Counted from the first letter of the stretch, positions 10,801 to 22,056 are shown. The stretch is DNA of 64,000 nt from Xenopus tropicalis (GCF_000004195.4 NC_030678.2:157273547-157337546), one strand, 5' to 3'. The notes: a model not told the origin generated them from the letters alone. Translations and numbers: made by a program.

Positions 10801-11899
10801 ATTTTCTCAGTATACCCTTTTCCTTGCCCTATATACCCATTACCTGCATTTTCCTATCCCATGATGTCATCATCTGCCCCCAAAGTGACATCACTGCCTG
10901 CCCCAAACTGAAAGGAAAAGGTGCCATCCCTAAAGGTGAACAATCTCTTTAAAGTTGAACTCATTTCCTAAGATAATGATTAGAGCTGGTACAGCCAGAT
11001 ATTATTATTAAATGAATGCCACATTACACTATATACCAGGCTGTAACTAAAAGTAGGCAGAAAAGGTATGTGCCTAGGGTGCAGCTGGGACAACCCATTG
11101 CACATTTATCCAATGGGTGAGCAACACAGCCAGGGCAAGCAGGAAGAAAGTGGTAGGAGTGATTAGCATTGTTTGGTGGCGCGCAGGTCAGGTACAGAGG
11201 GTATAGGCGCAGGGGATATTTTCTTCCTATTAATTACATTAGCCTCTAGCATACATTCTGTTGGCTACGCCATTTAATGCTCTCTCCATTAGGACCATTT
11301 TAAACTACCAGAGCTTATAGTTTGCCATCTGGCTCCAGAACACACACAAAGGAAAGTATATTTTGATGCGATTGATGCGATTGTGTCCAAACATGCTCCT
11401 GCATTTCCAAATAGTTGCAATGCAGCCATCCGCATTCTGATTAACAGTGCACCATGGGCCAGGATTCCCACAGTGGGTTTATCAGTAACATGCCAGCTTT
11501 GTGCCCAGTAAATAAGATGCAATGCCTTTTTAAACACCATACTCCAGAAGTAATTTCTCCCCCACAATTGTTACTAGCACCCAATGTGCTTCAAAAGCAT
11601 GAATTAATCTCCTACTAACTGGTCTCCCAGACTCCCACCACTCTCCCCCGCAATCAGTCTGAAGCTCGCTCTCTCCTAAGAGGGAACATGTTCATCTATT
11701 GGTAAAATCCCTGTTATGGCTAGAAAAGGAATTCATACAAAACCCTTCTGCTTCACTCCTCTCCTCCTCACTACATTTTTTCACTTGGCTCCACGCATGT
11801 TACTGGTCATCTCCTCTGCTCCTCTCACCGTCACCGTCTTTTTACACCATTCACACCCACTATCAACTCTTGTCTTCAGCCTTTGTGACTTGCTGTACT
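10801..11899. other. Unique sequence, no gene recognised
   Basis: No repeat terminus or exon could be supported. Confidence 0.45.
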
Positions 11900-12310
11900 C
11901 TTCCCTCTCAAATTCCTCTGTAAGGAGCATTCTCCCAATCTCTTTCGATGAACTGTATGTCAGTACATTGTCCTGAGCTGAGCACAAGGCCCAGGGGAGG
12001 GGAGTGAATGGGTTGATTAGAGCTGATATACAGAGGGAAGCAGAAGAATAAAGGGCTTCGAAAGACAGGATAAGAATTTTGTATTTAATGTGGCATTTGA
12101 CCATAATCCAGTAGAGAGGTTTTAGTTGTGAGGTGAAGGGGTGTGATTTAGATGTGGGTGAAATCAGTAGTGAGAACTGAAGTGGGTGGAGATGGGATTC
12201 AGGGAGACCAGCTAGCAATATATTGCAGTAGTCTAACCTGGAGAGTATGAGAGCCTGCAATATTTTTGCAATATACATTAGAAAAAGTGAATGATGGTGA
12301 TTTGCGTCTC
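11900..12310 (-). pseudogene. L2-clade LINE reverse transcriptase fragment, decayed
   Basis: On the minus strand a translated stretch contains the block LSRLDYCNILLAGLP, then a PLYWIMVKCHIKYKILIL segment and ALYSSASLCISALI. In L2-type RTs these follow the catalytic palm (the SRLDYCN..L.GLP and LHWLPV..RI.YK blocks). The YADD palm is not present, so this is the C-terminal third only. No start or continuous reading frame is expected. It is a 5'-truncated, mutated retroposon relic, different in sequence from the L2 copy at 16878-18051. Boundaries are approximate. Confidence 0.65.
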
Positions 12311-13540
12311 TAATCATTATAGCTCAAGGACCACTTTGATCTCCTTACTCAGTCATCATTGTAGTTCCACAAGGGGTTGATTACATAGGCCCTGGGCAGA
12401 AGTGCAAGAGCACCATATTAGTGTCCATGCATAGACCCCCTCCTATTCCAGGTCTTGATTTTTCTATTAAGTGTAAGGCGCAGAGCACTACACCCACCAC
12501 TCCCTATATAACACCATGCTCGTTTCTATTCTGTATCCGAGTTCATCATCCATACGGCATTTTCTTTTCTAAACAATGGCAGAAGGTGTAAACTGTAGAG
12601 GTGTTTAACTTCTTATCAGAAGCAACGTGCATAAATCTACTTTTGTATAAACATCACCAAAAAGAATAATATCCAGATTTCCAGCAAAAGTTACAGCCTG
12701 GAACAATCCCCTTGCAATGTGTTATCTAATGATATAAAATACACCTTTAAACACAAGGAACTATTAATTCAAAAGGTTTGAATTAGCTTTGACTTAAGAA
12801 TGTGGCATTTAGGTTTGTTTCCATAGAAATGCTTATCTACAGATTGTTCATTTTCTTGCCAGCCTACAAGCTTTATATTATACATTTTATCAGCAATTTA
12901 TGCTTCAAATGATGAACATGATAAAAACGCAACGGAATTCTTTTGTGAAGAGTAAAAATAAATTCTAACGGCGGGTGGCATATTTATGATATGGATTTTG
13001 GGTGGTAAAATATTCAAAGTTTTATTTTAAAATGGTTTCAAGAATCGTGTATTTGGTTTCAGCTTGCCATTGTAGATACTGCGTTCCTTCTGCCCATTTA
13101 ACTCCTTCGTTACTCGGTATTCAGTGTTTATCATGAATCATTTATGTTTATAAAGGAATGTTATTAGTGGGACCTTTTATTATGGCTAAAGCTTTAAAAC
13201 GTAACCAATTCTGTATTAAAGGGCCACTACATGTTTGTTTTCACTTTTTCCTGTCTAATATAAATATTGAGAGAATATTATTTTCATTTTGCTTTATTCT
13301 TTTAGTGTTGGAGTGTGCAGGTTAGTCTTGTCATTAACTTGAGCACCTGAATGACATGCAGGTTAAGGGATAGGTAAGGGACAGGAGGGGGTAGCTCTAT
13401 ATAACATAATAGTGTGCTTATGGGGTTAATGCAATTTTCAATAACCCTGTATTTCCTCACTTGCTAAAAAGACCCAGCCCTTGTGTCTGCTGGAAGGACC
13501 TACTGGTAAATAAAGCATTAGAGAGATGATCCCCTTATAT
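12311..13540. other. Unique sequence, possible T2-like end at 13216
   Basis: No gene is seen. ATTAAAGGGCCACTACATG near 13215 resembles a TTAAAGG terminus, but I see no partner end. Confidence 0.4.
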
Positions 13541-13544
13541 ATTT

Positions 13545-14650
13545 ATACATAGTTATCATGTCCCCCTTAAGCGCCTCTTCTCCAGTGTAAACAGACCCAA
13601 CTTGGCCAGTCTTTCTTCATAACTGAGACTTTCCATACCCTTTACCAGCCTAGTTTCCCTTCTTTGGACCCTCTCTAATTCAATTATATCATGTTTGAGC
13701 ACTGGAGTCCAAAACTGAACAGCATATTCTAGATGGGGCCTTACCAGCGCTCTGTAAAGTAGAAGAATAAGCCCCTCCTCCTGTGAATCTATACCCCTTT
13801 TAATTCAGCTCAAAACCTTGTTTTTCCTTACTGGCATTGCTTGCTACAACCAAGTACCCACGGATTCTTCTATATTATGGATTTGCCTAGTGCAGTCCCA
13901 TTAAGGGTATAAGTGGCTGCATATTGTTACATCCCAGGTGCATGACCTTACATTTATCCACATTAAATCTCATCTGCCACTTAGGTGCCCAGATTGCCAG
14001 TTTGTCAAGTTCCTGCTGCAAAGATGCCACATCCTGAATGGAATTAATTGGGCTGAAAAGTTTTGTGTTATCTGAAAACAGCGATACTTGCAATACCCTC
14101 CCCTAAATCATTAATTGACCCCACTAAGAACCCTACCCCAAGAAGAAAATGTACAACAGAAACTACTCTCCGTACATGATCCTGTGGCCAGTTTCCTAGC
14201 CATGTAGAAACCCCTTTACTAAGCCCAACAGACCTTATCTAAGAAAGCAGTTGATTGTAGGGCACTGTATCAAACACTTTGGCAAAATCCAAATAGATCA
14301 CATCTATTGCACCCCACCGGCCAGCTTCAAACAGCAAACCTTTACAAGTTTTCAAATAACTTGCCAAGCACAGATGTCAAACTTACTGGCCTGTAATATT
14401 CAGGCTGAGAATCCCTTTTTAACGTAGGAGTTCCACAATTTTCGTCCAATCCATAGGTACCATACCACATAAAATTAAGCCTGAGAAAATCAGAAATAGA
14501 GGCCTGGTTAAAACAGATATGGCTCTTTAGGTACTCAAGGGTACATGCTATCTGGCCCTGGTGGCTTGTCCACATTAATTTTGAGTAAACCTTTTTGTAC
14601 CAAAGGCTCAAGAATTGGAGAGTCCTGGAGTAATACAGCACTGTGAGCAT
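13545..14650 (-). pseudogene. CR1-type LINE reverse transcriptase remnant
   Basis: Read on the minus strand, RT blocks appear in the correct order but in broken frames. PEYYRPVSLTSVLGKLFE (about 14345-14400) is the finger block. FSDNTKLFSPINSIQDVASL (about 14030-14080) is the palm, where the usual F/YADD is mutated to FSDN. QQELDKLAIWAPKWQMRFNV follows. Near 13700-13590 there is an [17 protein letters not shown], then [13 protein letters not shown] thumb/C-terminal stretch. Many stops and shifts interrupt the frame. Order and motifs fit a 5'-truncated CR1 copy with a mutated catalytic loop, so it is certainly inactive. Confidence 0.8.
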
Positions 14651-14830
14651 AGCACTAATGACTAGTTTATTGAGTACTACTTCTGTGTGTTGCTAATATT
14701 ATGCCAGTGTGGATACCACCAGATTTTTGTGTATCTGTGTAGTCCCACCAAAGAAACTATTTAAAATCCTACAAATAAAGAGTTATGTGTTTGTCTATGA
14801 AGATTCTCATTCATCCAGGTCATGATATAC
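14651..14830. other. Spacer between CR1 and Penelope-like element
   Basis: Short unique sequence. From about 14800 it reads as the outermost part of the Penelope-like terminus (ATTCATCCAGGTCATGATAT), as also seen at 3700 and 5800. Confidence 0.4.
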
Positions 14831-14881
14831 AGTATCTAGTAGAATTAAGTCTAAAACAACTGGACTTTTCTGAGTTTTTTC

Positions 14882-14926
14882 CTGAAAACGTTTCACCAAC
14901 TCATCCGAGTGGCTTCTTCAGTTCAA
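14882..14926 (-). ncRNA. Hammerhead ribozyme candidate, left arm of Penelope-like element
   Basis: On the minus strand: stem I strand UUGAA (14926-14922), core CUGAAGA (14921-14915), stem II CCACU/AGUUGG with one bulge, GAAA (14894-14891), then CGUU and the returning stem I strand UUCAG (14886-14882, one G-U pair). Stem III would be a single A-U pair, as in minimal Penelope-type hammerheads. The cleavage triplet would be GUU rather than GUC, and one extra A lies between the core and stem II, so activity is uncertain. Confidence 0.6.
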
Positions 14927-15097
14927 ATGACTGGTAGGTAATTCCCCGGTATTTAAACTCTTGATGGTAGTAGAGTCACAGACATCCAATCACAATGGTT
15001 CCATTGAACTTGTTCAGTTAGGTGTTAGCTGAAACTGACAGGTATAAGAAGGTATGATCCAATCACAATGGTACCAAGATTCTCATTGATGAAGGTG

Positions 15098-15496
15098 TTA
15101 ATCCTTCAAAGTACATGACTGGAAGTGTGAACTGTTGTGAAACTGCCGGGGTAAGGATGTCAAAGTGGAATTGTATGTTGGTGACAAACGGTGTCTCAGG
15201 CCCCCTCCTCTGTTCAGGGATGGTTTTTCCAGGCTGGCATAAATGGCCTCTTTCACACCTCTTTCAAACCATCTGTCCTCTCGGTCCAAAATATGCACGT
15301 TACTGTCATCAAAAGAGTGACCTTTTTCTTTGAGGTGTAGATAGACCGCTGAGTCTTGTCCTGAGGAGTTTGCCCGCCTATGTTGGGCCAGTCTCTTACA
15401 GAGAGGTTGTTTTGTCTCCCCAATGTATAAGTCTGAGCACTCTTCACTACACTGGACAGCATAGACCACATTACTTTTTATGTGCTTGGGTACCAT
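15098..15496 (-). pseudogene. GIY-YIG endonuclease domain of a Penelope-like element
   Basis: A 132-residue open frame with no RT. The GIY-YIG pair appears as VVY (residues 10-12) and YIG (24-26), followed by KRLAQHRR (34-41, carrying the conserved Arg). ERGVKEAIY (78-86) contains the catalytic Glu83, and EKPSLN (90-95) has the conserved Asn. The tail is GGGLRHRLSPTYN. In intact Penelope-like elements this domain follows a reverse transcriptase and nicks target DNA for priming. Here the first residues lie inside the right inverted arm, so the frame starts at a rearrangement junction and upstream coding sequence is lost. The domain looks undamaged, but without RT it is best treated as a truncated remnant. 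Confidence 0.85.
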
Positions 15497-15637
15497 TGTG
15501 ATTGGATCATACCTTCTTACACCTGTCAGTTTCAGCTAACACCTAACTGAACAAGTTCAATGGAACCATTGTGATTGGATGTCTGTGACTCTACTACCAT
15601 CAAGAGTTTAAATACCGGGGAATTCCCTACCAGTCAT

Positions 15638-15681
15638 TTGAACTGAAGAAGCCACTCGGATGAGTGGTGAAACGTTTTCAA
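15638..15681 (+). ncRNA. Hammerhead ribozyme candidate, right arm of Penelope-like element
   Basis: Stem I UUGAA (15638-15642) pairs with UUCAA (15677-15681). The core CUGAAGA is at 15643-15649. Stem II CCACU (15652-15656) pairs with AGUGG (15663-15667) around a 6-nt loop. GAAA is at 15669-15672, followed by CGUU, giving a one-pair stem III (A15672-U15675) and a GUU cleavage triplet. The fold matches the minimal type I hammerhead described for Penelope-like elements, with one extra A between core and stem II. It is antisense to the endonuclease ORF because the arm is inverted. Confidence 0.65.
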
Positions 15682-15732
15682 GAAAAAACTCAGAAAAGTC
15701 CAGTTGTTTTAGACTTAATTCTACTAGATACT

Positions 15733-16877
15733 AGTTATGTGTTTGTTTCAAGAACCACTAATGCCCAAGTTGTTGAGAGATTAATTCCATGTATGAGGTT
15801 CAGTGTGGTTAACACTTTCTTCGCCAATACAGCAAGGGCCTATTTGAGAAGGAGGGTCCCATGTATCACATTTTCTACTGGGATTCACAACTATTTGAGA
15901 CCAAATTGGGCGAGAACAAGCTCCTAGGCATGAGAGGGTGGTCCATCTTCTAAGTGTTATATCTACATGCTACACAGTGCATGGAGGAGATATTGAGCTA
16001 TAAGACTTAATGCACTACTAGTGTACTCAGCAGATAACCTCAAGGGCATAACCAACCTTTTAGTAAGGAAAAAGGTAATGATTGTACCTCACACATATTA
16101 AAAAACTTTCAATTGAATACGCCATAAAAAAATTAAAATGGATTTAATATTTCAAGAAGTTGCACAAAATGGCAACTTTCCTTTATTTTCTTTAACTCAT
16201 TGAATGTTTACAAATCTGTCTTTAAACATACAGGCCAATCAGAAAGAACTTATTAAACACAATAGAGGAATTGGATCTTGACTTACAGATACAAAATGCT
16301 TATGAAGGTTTTTTGTTTAGGTGAATAGAGAATCAAAATTCCCAGCTCAGATTGCCAGCTCAGCGAGACACAGGGACCTCTGTACTGGAGCTTGTTAGGG
16401 AATAATGGCCATGTTCATTAAATGAGATGTGTATTTGCCATGTGACTTTACACCCTGTGAATATTTCAATTCGTACGTCTATACTTTGTTGGCCAGAGAG
16501 GACCATAGCCAGTTCATTAACAAAGCCTGCGTTTTACATGAATGGGCAATAGGCAATGCAGGAAAGCTGAGGCACCTGTTTGGGGGACAGAATGAGAAAT
16601 TGAATTGTGAGTCATTTTGGAACCAACACGATGCTATGTGCAGTGTTTCCTGTTTTCTTCAGCAGGAAGTAAAATGCCTCACCTTGTGGGGTGTCATGTT
16701 TCTTGCGTTGACTGACCTCCACATAGGCCTGGAGGTTTTGCTGAAATGCAGTGAAAGTATGCTCTGCACCCCACGACTGTTGCACCTTTGCTGGCACAAC
16801 TGTTGCAGTGTGCATCACATTCATTCTTACAATGGGGAATCATCTTCTCCCTTGCCTCTTTCTGTCGGGGTTCCTCC
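15733..16877. other. Unique sequence, no gene recognised
   Basis: A 154-residue plus-strand open frame (16429-16893) has no recognisable domain and runs into the L2 element. I treat it as chance. Confidence 0.45.
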
Positions 16878-17770
16878 TCACTTGGCAAATTAATCAATTC
16901 TTTTGGCTTTCAGTACCACCTCTATGCTGACGATACTCAGATCTATCTTTCCTTACCTGATCTCAACCCAGAGCTTCTAACTCGCGTCTCTTCCTGCCTG
17001 TCCGCTATCTCCACTTGGATGTCCCAACGTTACCTTAAATTAAACCTCTCTAAGACTGAATTGGTTCTCTTTAACCCATCCAACGCCCACATTGTTCCCG
17101 AGGTATCTATAAAGGTTAACAATTCTACCATCACCCCATCTTCCCAGGCCTGGTGCCTTGGGGTTATCCTTGATTCTGCCCTGTCCTTCACTCCTCATAT
17201 CCAGTCATTTATCAAATCATGTCACTTTCACCTAAGAGATATTTCTAAAATACGATCATTTATCACCCAAGATGCTGCCAAAATTCTTATTCACTCTCTT
17301 ATAATATCTCGTCTGGACTACTGTAACTCCCTATTAATTGGCCTTCCCCTCCAAAGACTGTCCCCTCTCCAGTCCATAATGAATACTGCTGCCAGGCTCA
17401 TACACCTCTCCAACCGCTCCTCCCCTGCTGTGCCGCTCTGCCAATCCCTGCACTGGCTTCCCCTACCATCCAGGATAAAATTCAAACTAATGACTCTCAC
17501 ATACAAAGCAGTCCATAACTCTGCCCCATCCTACATCTCTGAACTCATCTCTAGGTACCATCCAACCCGCTTGTTACGTTCCCTACTGACCTGCTCCTCA
17601 ACTCCTCTCTCATTCCCTCCTCACACACTCGCATTCAAGACTTTGCAAGGGCTGCCCCCCTTCTCTGGAATTCGCTCCCACAAACTGTCAGACTTTCTCC
17701 CAATCTCTCTGCCTTCAAGAGATCTCTAAAAACGCATTTATTTAGAGAAGCTTACCCTATTCTAGTTTAA
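16878..17770 (+). pseudogene. L2 reverse transcriptase C-terminal half, one frameshift
   Basis: Translation from 16878 gives SLGKLI, then [18 protein letters not shown], with the catalytic YADD at 16923-16934. Next come [44 protein letters not shown] and [21 protein letters not shown]. This frame ends at 17729. Between about 17600 and 17640 the homologous frame shifts: [14 protein letters not shown], then [19 protein letters not shown] continues to a stop at 17768-17770. Apart from this single shift and the missing 5' end, the coding sequence is well preserved, so the copy is relatively young. It lacks the endonuclease and N-terminal RT, so it is inactive. Confidence 0.88.
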
Positions 17771-18051
17771 CATAACCTCAGTGTGCTGCTAAAAGCAATA
17801 CCCTGTGCCACACCCTCACAACTCTGGTCATGCCCATTCACACACCTTTCACCATTCATGCCCCACACCTTGTGTTTAAACCCTTTCTCCTTGTAGATTG
17901 TAAGCTCTTTTGGGCAGGGCTCTCTTCACCTCTTGTATCGGTTATTGATTGCTTTATATGTTACTCTGTATGTCCAATGTTTGAAACCCACTTATTGTAC
18001 AGCGCTGCGGAATATGTTGGCGCTTTATAAATAAATGTTAATAATAATAAT
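16878..18051 (+). mobile_element. L2-type LINE, 5'-truncated, with complete 3' end
   Basis: It begins inside the reverse transcriptase, runs through the stop codon near 17770, and then through a 3' UTR. The UTR has the signature GATTGTAAGCTCTTTTGGGC, then GTACAGCGCTGCGGAATATG and GCGCTTTATAAATAAATG, ending in an (ATA)n tail at about 18037-18051. The tail structure and RT blocks are those of L2-clade LINEs. Reverse-oriented tails of the same family are at 43637-43845 and, more diverged, at 3066-3282. Confidence 0.85.
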
Positions 18052-19776
18052 TCAGACCATGTATGTAGTGCCTGGCTTGAGCAGGAGGTAAGTATTTAAC
18101 TAGTGATCCATTTTGCATCAACAGATTTTGCTTTTTCTTTACCAGAACAGCAAAATTGTCTGCCCCATACCCAAGATGGAAACCCCATGCCCAGCAATAT
18201 AATATTGATTATATTTTGTGTAGCAGAGGCACCAAAAGGAGGTCAGTTGGCAGGGCAGGCAGCAGCCTAGCAATTCCAAGAACAAGCTGAAGTTTAGGGC
18301 ATGCAGCAGCCTAACAAATCTGAAAACAAGCTGGAGGTCAGGATAGGTATCAGACTGAGTAGAATCCAGAATTAGACAAAAGACAGAAACAGAGCTCAGG
18401 TTCCAGGCAGAGTTTAGCAACAAAAATATGTTTACAAATATTTTACTCAAGGGTGAAACAGTTTGCTCAAGAAAAGAAATGGGCCATTTCCTGATCAGGC
18501 CAGTAGACATCACAATAGCTAAAAAAAATGCAGTCCTAAGCTAGCTTCATACTGATGTATGGGCACAGGGGCATGGGACAGGCATCGCAGCTTCAATAGT
18601 TCCAACTCCTGTTAAGGGCCACTGACAAGGTAGGAGTCAATGCAATGCTATCTGAATGGTCTGGCTACTGGCATGGGGGGTCCAAGTCTATACCTACACT
18701 GCTGTAGAAAAAGTCTAAAATGTATATGATCAAATACTTCACAATTAAGAAGGTGGTTAAGAGGTGGTTTAGCATTGTCTGTTAAACTATATAGTGCATT
18801 TAGTGTATTGAAGCCTGTACTTTATTTAAATTGTGCACACATCTGATATCGGTATTGGTTGTCTGCCTTAAGAGAATGTTTTTAAATATAAAAAAAAATA
18901 TTTCATCACAATCCTAAATGTTGGCGGAGCATATAAAATGGTATTTACATAGCTTAAAGTTTTCAGTTGATACTAATATCAACCGAACGTTTGTAAAGTA
19001 TAATATAAATACATTCAGACGGGGCTGCTGAGAGATGGGAGAGGAGTGTTTGGTAGCCACCCACTGACTTCTAACAAAAACAAAGTGTACCACCAAGCAA
19101 GGTTCAATCAGTGAATGCTGCACTTTCCAAATATCAAGATAACGCCATTTACAAGCATCACACTTGCTCTACTCCTTCCCAGATGGTCAAAGCATTAGGG
19201 GCAAAACAAAAGAGAAACATATGAGTTCTTTGGGTTACGTGTCCAGCTCAGTCTATTCCAAAACACACTACATACGTACAGAGATGAAGGGAATACAAAA
19301 GGGACTGTAACAGGGACACGGACCTGAGTAGTTCAGATGTTAGCACAGCAAGAAATTAATACTTGAGTTTCATGATTTTCATCATAAATAACACCTATTC
19401 TGATTCAAATATCAATTCAACTTATACAGTTCATGAACTGATTTTAACTACGATCAACCCATAATTTATTTACATACAAATAGTAATAACATAGTGAGCA
19501 CAACATGCCCCCCAGCTTTAAAGTTATATGAACTTTAAGTATATAGAGAATGCTGTTAGAAAAAGCATTTATATAGAAAATTATAAAGCAGGTGGTGTAA
19601 GCATCAATATATTTATCCAGACAGACAGTCAAACACTTGCAATGGGCTCAGCGCTTTTTGATATGGGATTCACTGTCTCTGTGTTAATACCCATTACTTT
19701 TTACCTATGCTCCCTGTACCCAATATCTTAGTCCAGGTTGCTTTAGATGTGGTTTTGTATTAGTCCATAGTATGAA
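18052..19776. other. Unique sequence, no gene recognised
   Basis: No exon, RNA or repeat end could be supported. A short A run lies near 18891. Confidence 0.45.
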
Positions 19777-20668
19777 CAGGTATGGGATCCCTTATCCGGA
19801 AACCCATTATCCAGAAAGCTCCGAATTATAGAAAGCCCGTCTCCCATAGACTCCATTTTAATCAAATAATTCAGAATTTAAAATTGATTTCCTTTTTCTC
19901 TGTAGTAATAAAACAGGACCTTGTAATTGATCTCAGCTAAGATATAATTACCCTTTATTGGGGGCAGAACAGCCCTATTGGGTTTATTTCATGGTTAAAT
20001 GATTCCCTTTTCTCTGTAATAATAAAACAGTACCTGTACTTGATCCCAACTAAGATATAATTACCCCTTATTGGGGGCAGAACAGCCCTATTGGGTTTAT
20101 TTAATGGTTAAATGATTCCCTTTTCTCTGTAATAATAAAACAGTACCTGTACTTGATCCCAACTAAGATATAATTACCCCTTATTGGGGGCAGAACAGCC
20201 CTATTGGGTTTATTTAATGGTTAAATGATTCCCTTTTCTCTGTAATAATAAAACAGTACCTGTACTTGATCCCAACTAAGATATAATTACCCCTTATTGG
20301 GGGCAGAACAGCCCTATTGGGTTTATTTAATGGTTTAATGATTCCCTTTTCTCTGTAATAATAAAACAGTACCTGTACTTGATCCCAACTAAGATATAAT
20401 TACCCCTTATTGGGGGCAGAACAGCCCTATTGGGTTTATTTCATGGTTAAATGATTCCCTTTTCTCTGTAATAATAAAACAGTACCTGTACTTGATCCCA
20501 ACTAAGATATAATTAATCCTTATTGGGTACAAAACAATCCTATTGAGTTTAATTAATGTTTTATTGTTTATTTAGTAGACTTCAGGTATGGAGATCCAAA
20601 TTACGGAAAGACCCCTTATTCGGAATACTCTTGGTACCGAGCATTCTGGTTAATGGGTCCCATACCTG
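19777..20668 (+). mobile_element. CAGGTATGGGATCCC-end MITE with six 113-bp units
   Basis: Starts CAGGTATGGGATCCCTTATC and ends TGGGTCCCATACCTG (then TA). Inside, GATTCCCTTTTCTCTGTAAT recurs at 20001, 20114, 20227, 20340 and 20453, exactly 113 bp apart, giving about six units (19888-20565). Units differ by very few bases, indicating recent expansion or gene conversion. Non-coding. Confidence 0.9.
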
Positions 20669-21346
20669 TAGTTGTTGAATTAGTTCGTTTTTTTTAAAGA
20701 GAGATGTGGATATGAATAGGAGCCTGCTGGAGTTTCCACACTTAAAACTGATTTCGCACTAGCTCCAACTCCGTATCGGTGAAGAGACACAAAGAGAATT
20801 GGAAGGGAATGAAGATGGTGCCTGCAATCTCCGCCGTGCTGAGCTGCATTTTTATTTCATTTGTTCAAATAGGTGAACTTTTCTACAGTATGAAATAGAC
20901 TGTGCGGGGAGGGAGAGGTAAGGGGGCCCATGGAGGGCAATTGAGTGTGGCTTTTGTACCCAGGGGGATATTCTTCTGAGAAATGGCCATTCTATAGCAT
21001 ACTAAACCACCCATTTACGTGGGCCTAAACTCTTGTAGCGTCTTGACTGCCTGTATAGTATATAGAATTGTCTGCAGGCAGCCAATTATCTATTAAAGTC
21101 TCTACACCCCAATGATCTGTATATATTCTGGTTCGCTGCCTGCATTGTGCAGCTTATAGTCAAGACAAGCGGAAGACAAATAGGGGCCTCTGACCATATA
21201 GAAAGGCTGGTTGCCCTTACAGAGAAAGATTCCATACATCCATCCTATAGCACATCATTTATATTGCAGCAACATGTTACAATCATAATCTGCCAAACAA
21301 AAGACTAATAATAAATAACCAGGTATATTATAGGTTGCCACTCACA
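20669..21346. other. Unique sequence, no feature recognised
   Basis: No gene, RNA or repeat terminus is seen. Confidence 0.45.
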
Positions 21347-22056
21347 ACATCTTACAAGCTAAAAAAGTCCTTCAAGAGTGAAAATACACTCATATACTCA
21401 GCGCTTGTTGGTGATAGTCAAATATAAGTAAAGTCTCCAATGTGATGAAACATGTAACCTTGTGCCGCTTCCTCTTGATAAAAGCTCCCCTTCAGATGAG
21501 CCTCAAAATGTATGTGCAGAATGTTGATAGAAGCGCATGAAAGTAAAAAATAAAATATATAGTGCAAAAAAGTAATATACAACAATAAATATGGTGAGTG
21601 ATTTTAGGATGAACACCACAATATATGTGACCCCAACTATATATATGTCCAAACTGCTCACCAGAACAACGTATCATAAGAGCATATAAACCATACCCAA
21701 CTGGGTTTTTGATTGAAGTGAGATCAAATTTCAGCGATGTATATAGAATGGAAAATAAGGCAGATATTAAACGGTTTTACACTATATCTGCCTTATTTTC
21801 CATTCTATATACATCGCTGAAATTTGATCTCACTTCAATCAAAAACCCAGTTGGGTATGGTTTATATGCTCTTATGATACGTTGTTCTGGTGAGCAGTTT
21901 GGACATATATATAGTTGGGGTCACATATATTGTGGTGTTCATCCTAAAATCACTCACCATATTTATTGTTGTATATTACTTTTTTGCACTATATATTTTA
22001 TTTTTTACTTTCATGCGCTTCTATCAACATTCTGCACATACATCTTACAAGCTAAA
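21347..22056. mobile_element. Inserted inverted dimer with 17-bp target-site duplication
   Basis: ACATCTTACAAGCTAAA occurs at 21347-21363 and 22040-22056. Between them lie about 144 bp of single-copy sequence, then a perfect inverted repeat. A 17-bp duplication fits target-primed retrotransposition (LINE or Penelope type) better than a cut-and-paste DNA transposon. No coding domain is present. The open frames on both strands are mirror images created by the palindrome. Confidence 0.75.
21508..22043. repeat. Perfect palindrome, 260-bp arms, 16-nt loop
   Basis: Arms 21508-21767 and 21784-22043 are exact reverse complements over all 260 positions when read base by base. The loop is 21768-21783. 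A transcript through this would form a 260-bp RNA hairpin. Confidence 0.95.

Larger units (their letters stand above)
14831..15732 (-). mobile_element. Penelope-like retroelement with inverted terminal repeats
   Basis: Arms of about 244 bp (14831-15074 and 15489-15732) are inverted copies of each other, at mid-90s percent identity by eye. Between them, on the minus strand, lies an ORF with a GIY-YIG endonuclease domain, which is the C-terminal domain of Penelope-like elements. No RT domain is present, so the copy is 5'-truncated. Each arm contains a hammerhead-ribozyme-like core, as known for pseudo-LTRs of Penelope-like elements. Solo terminal fragments lie at 3636-3735 and 5752-5842. Confidence 0.85.

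Noticed and set aside
15698..15706. GTC at 15698-15700 as the hammerhead cleavage site of the right Penelope arm
   Set aside because: It would need a longer stem III and leaves stem I unpaired. The UUGAA/UUCAA pairing with cleavage after GUU at 15676 fits better.
16429..16893. 154-residue Cys-rich plus-strand open frame
   Set aside because: No family pattern in cysteine spacing. It runs into the L2 insertion and has an overlapping frame on the other strand.
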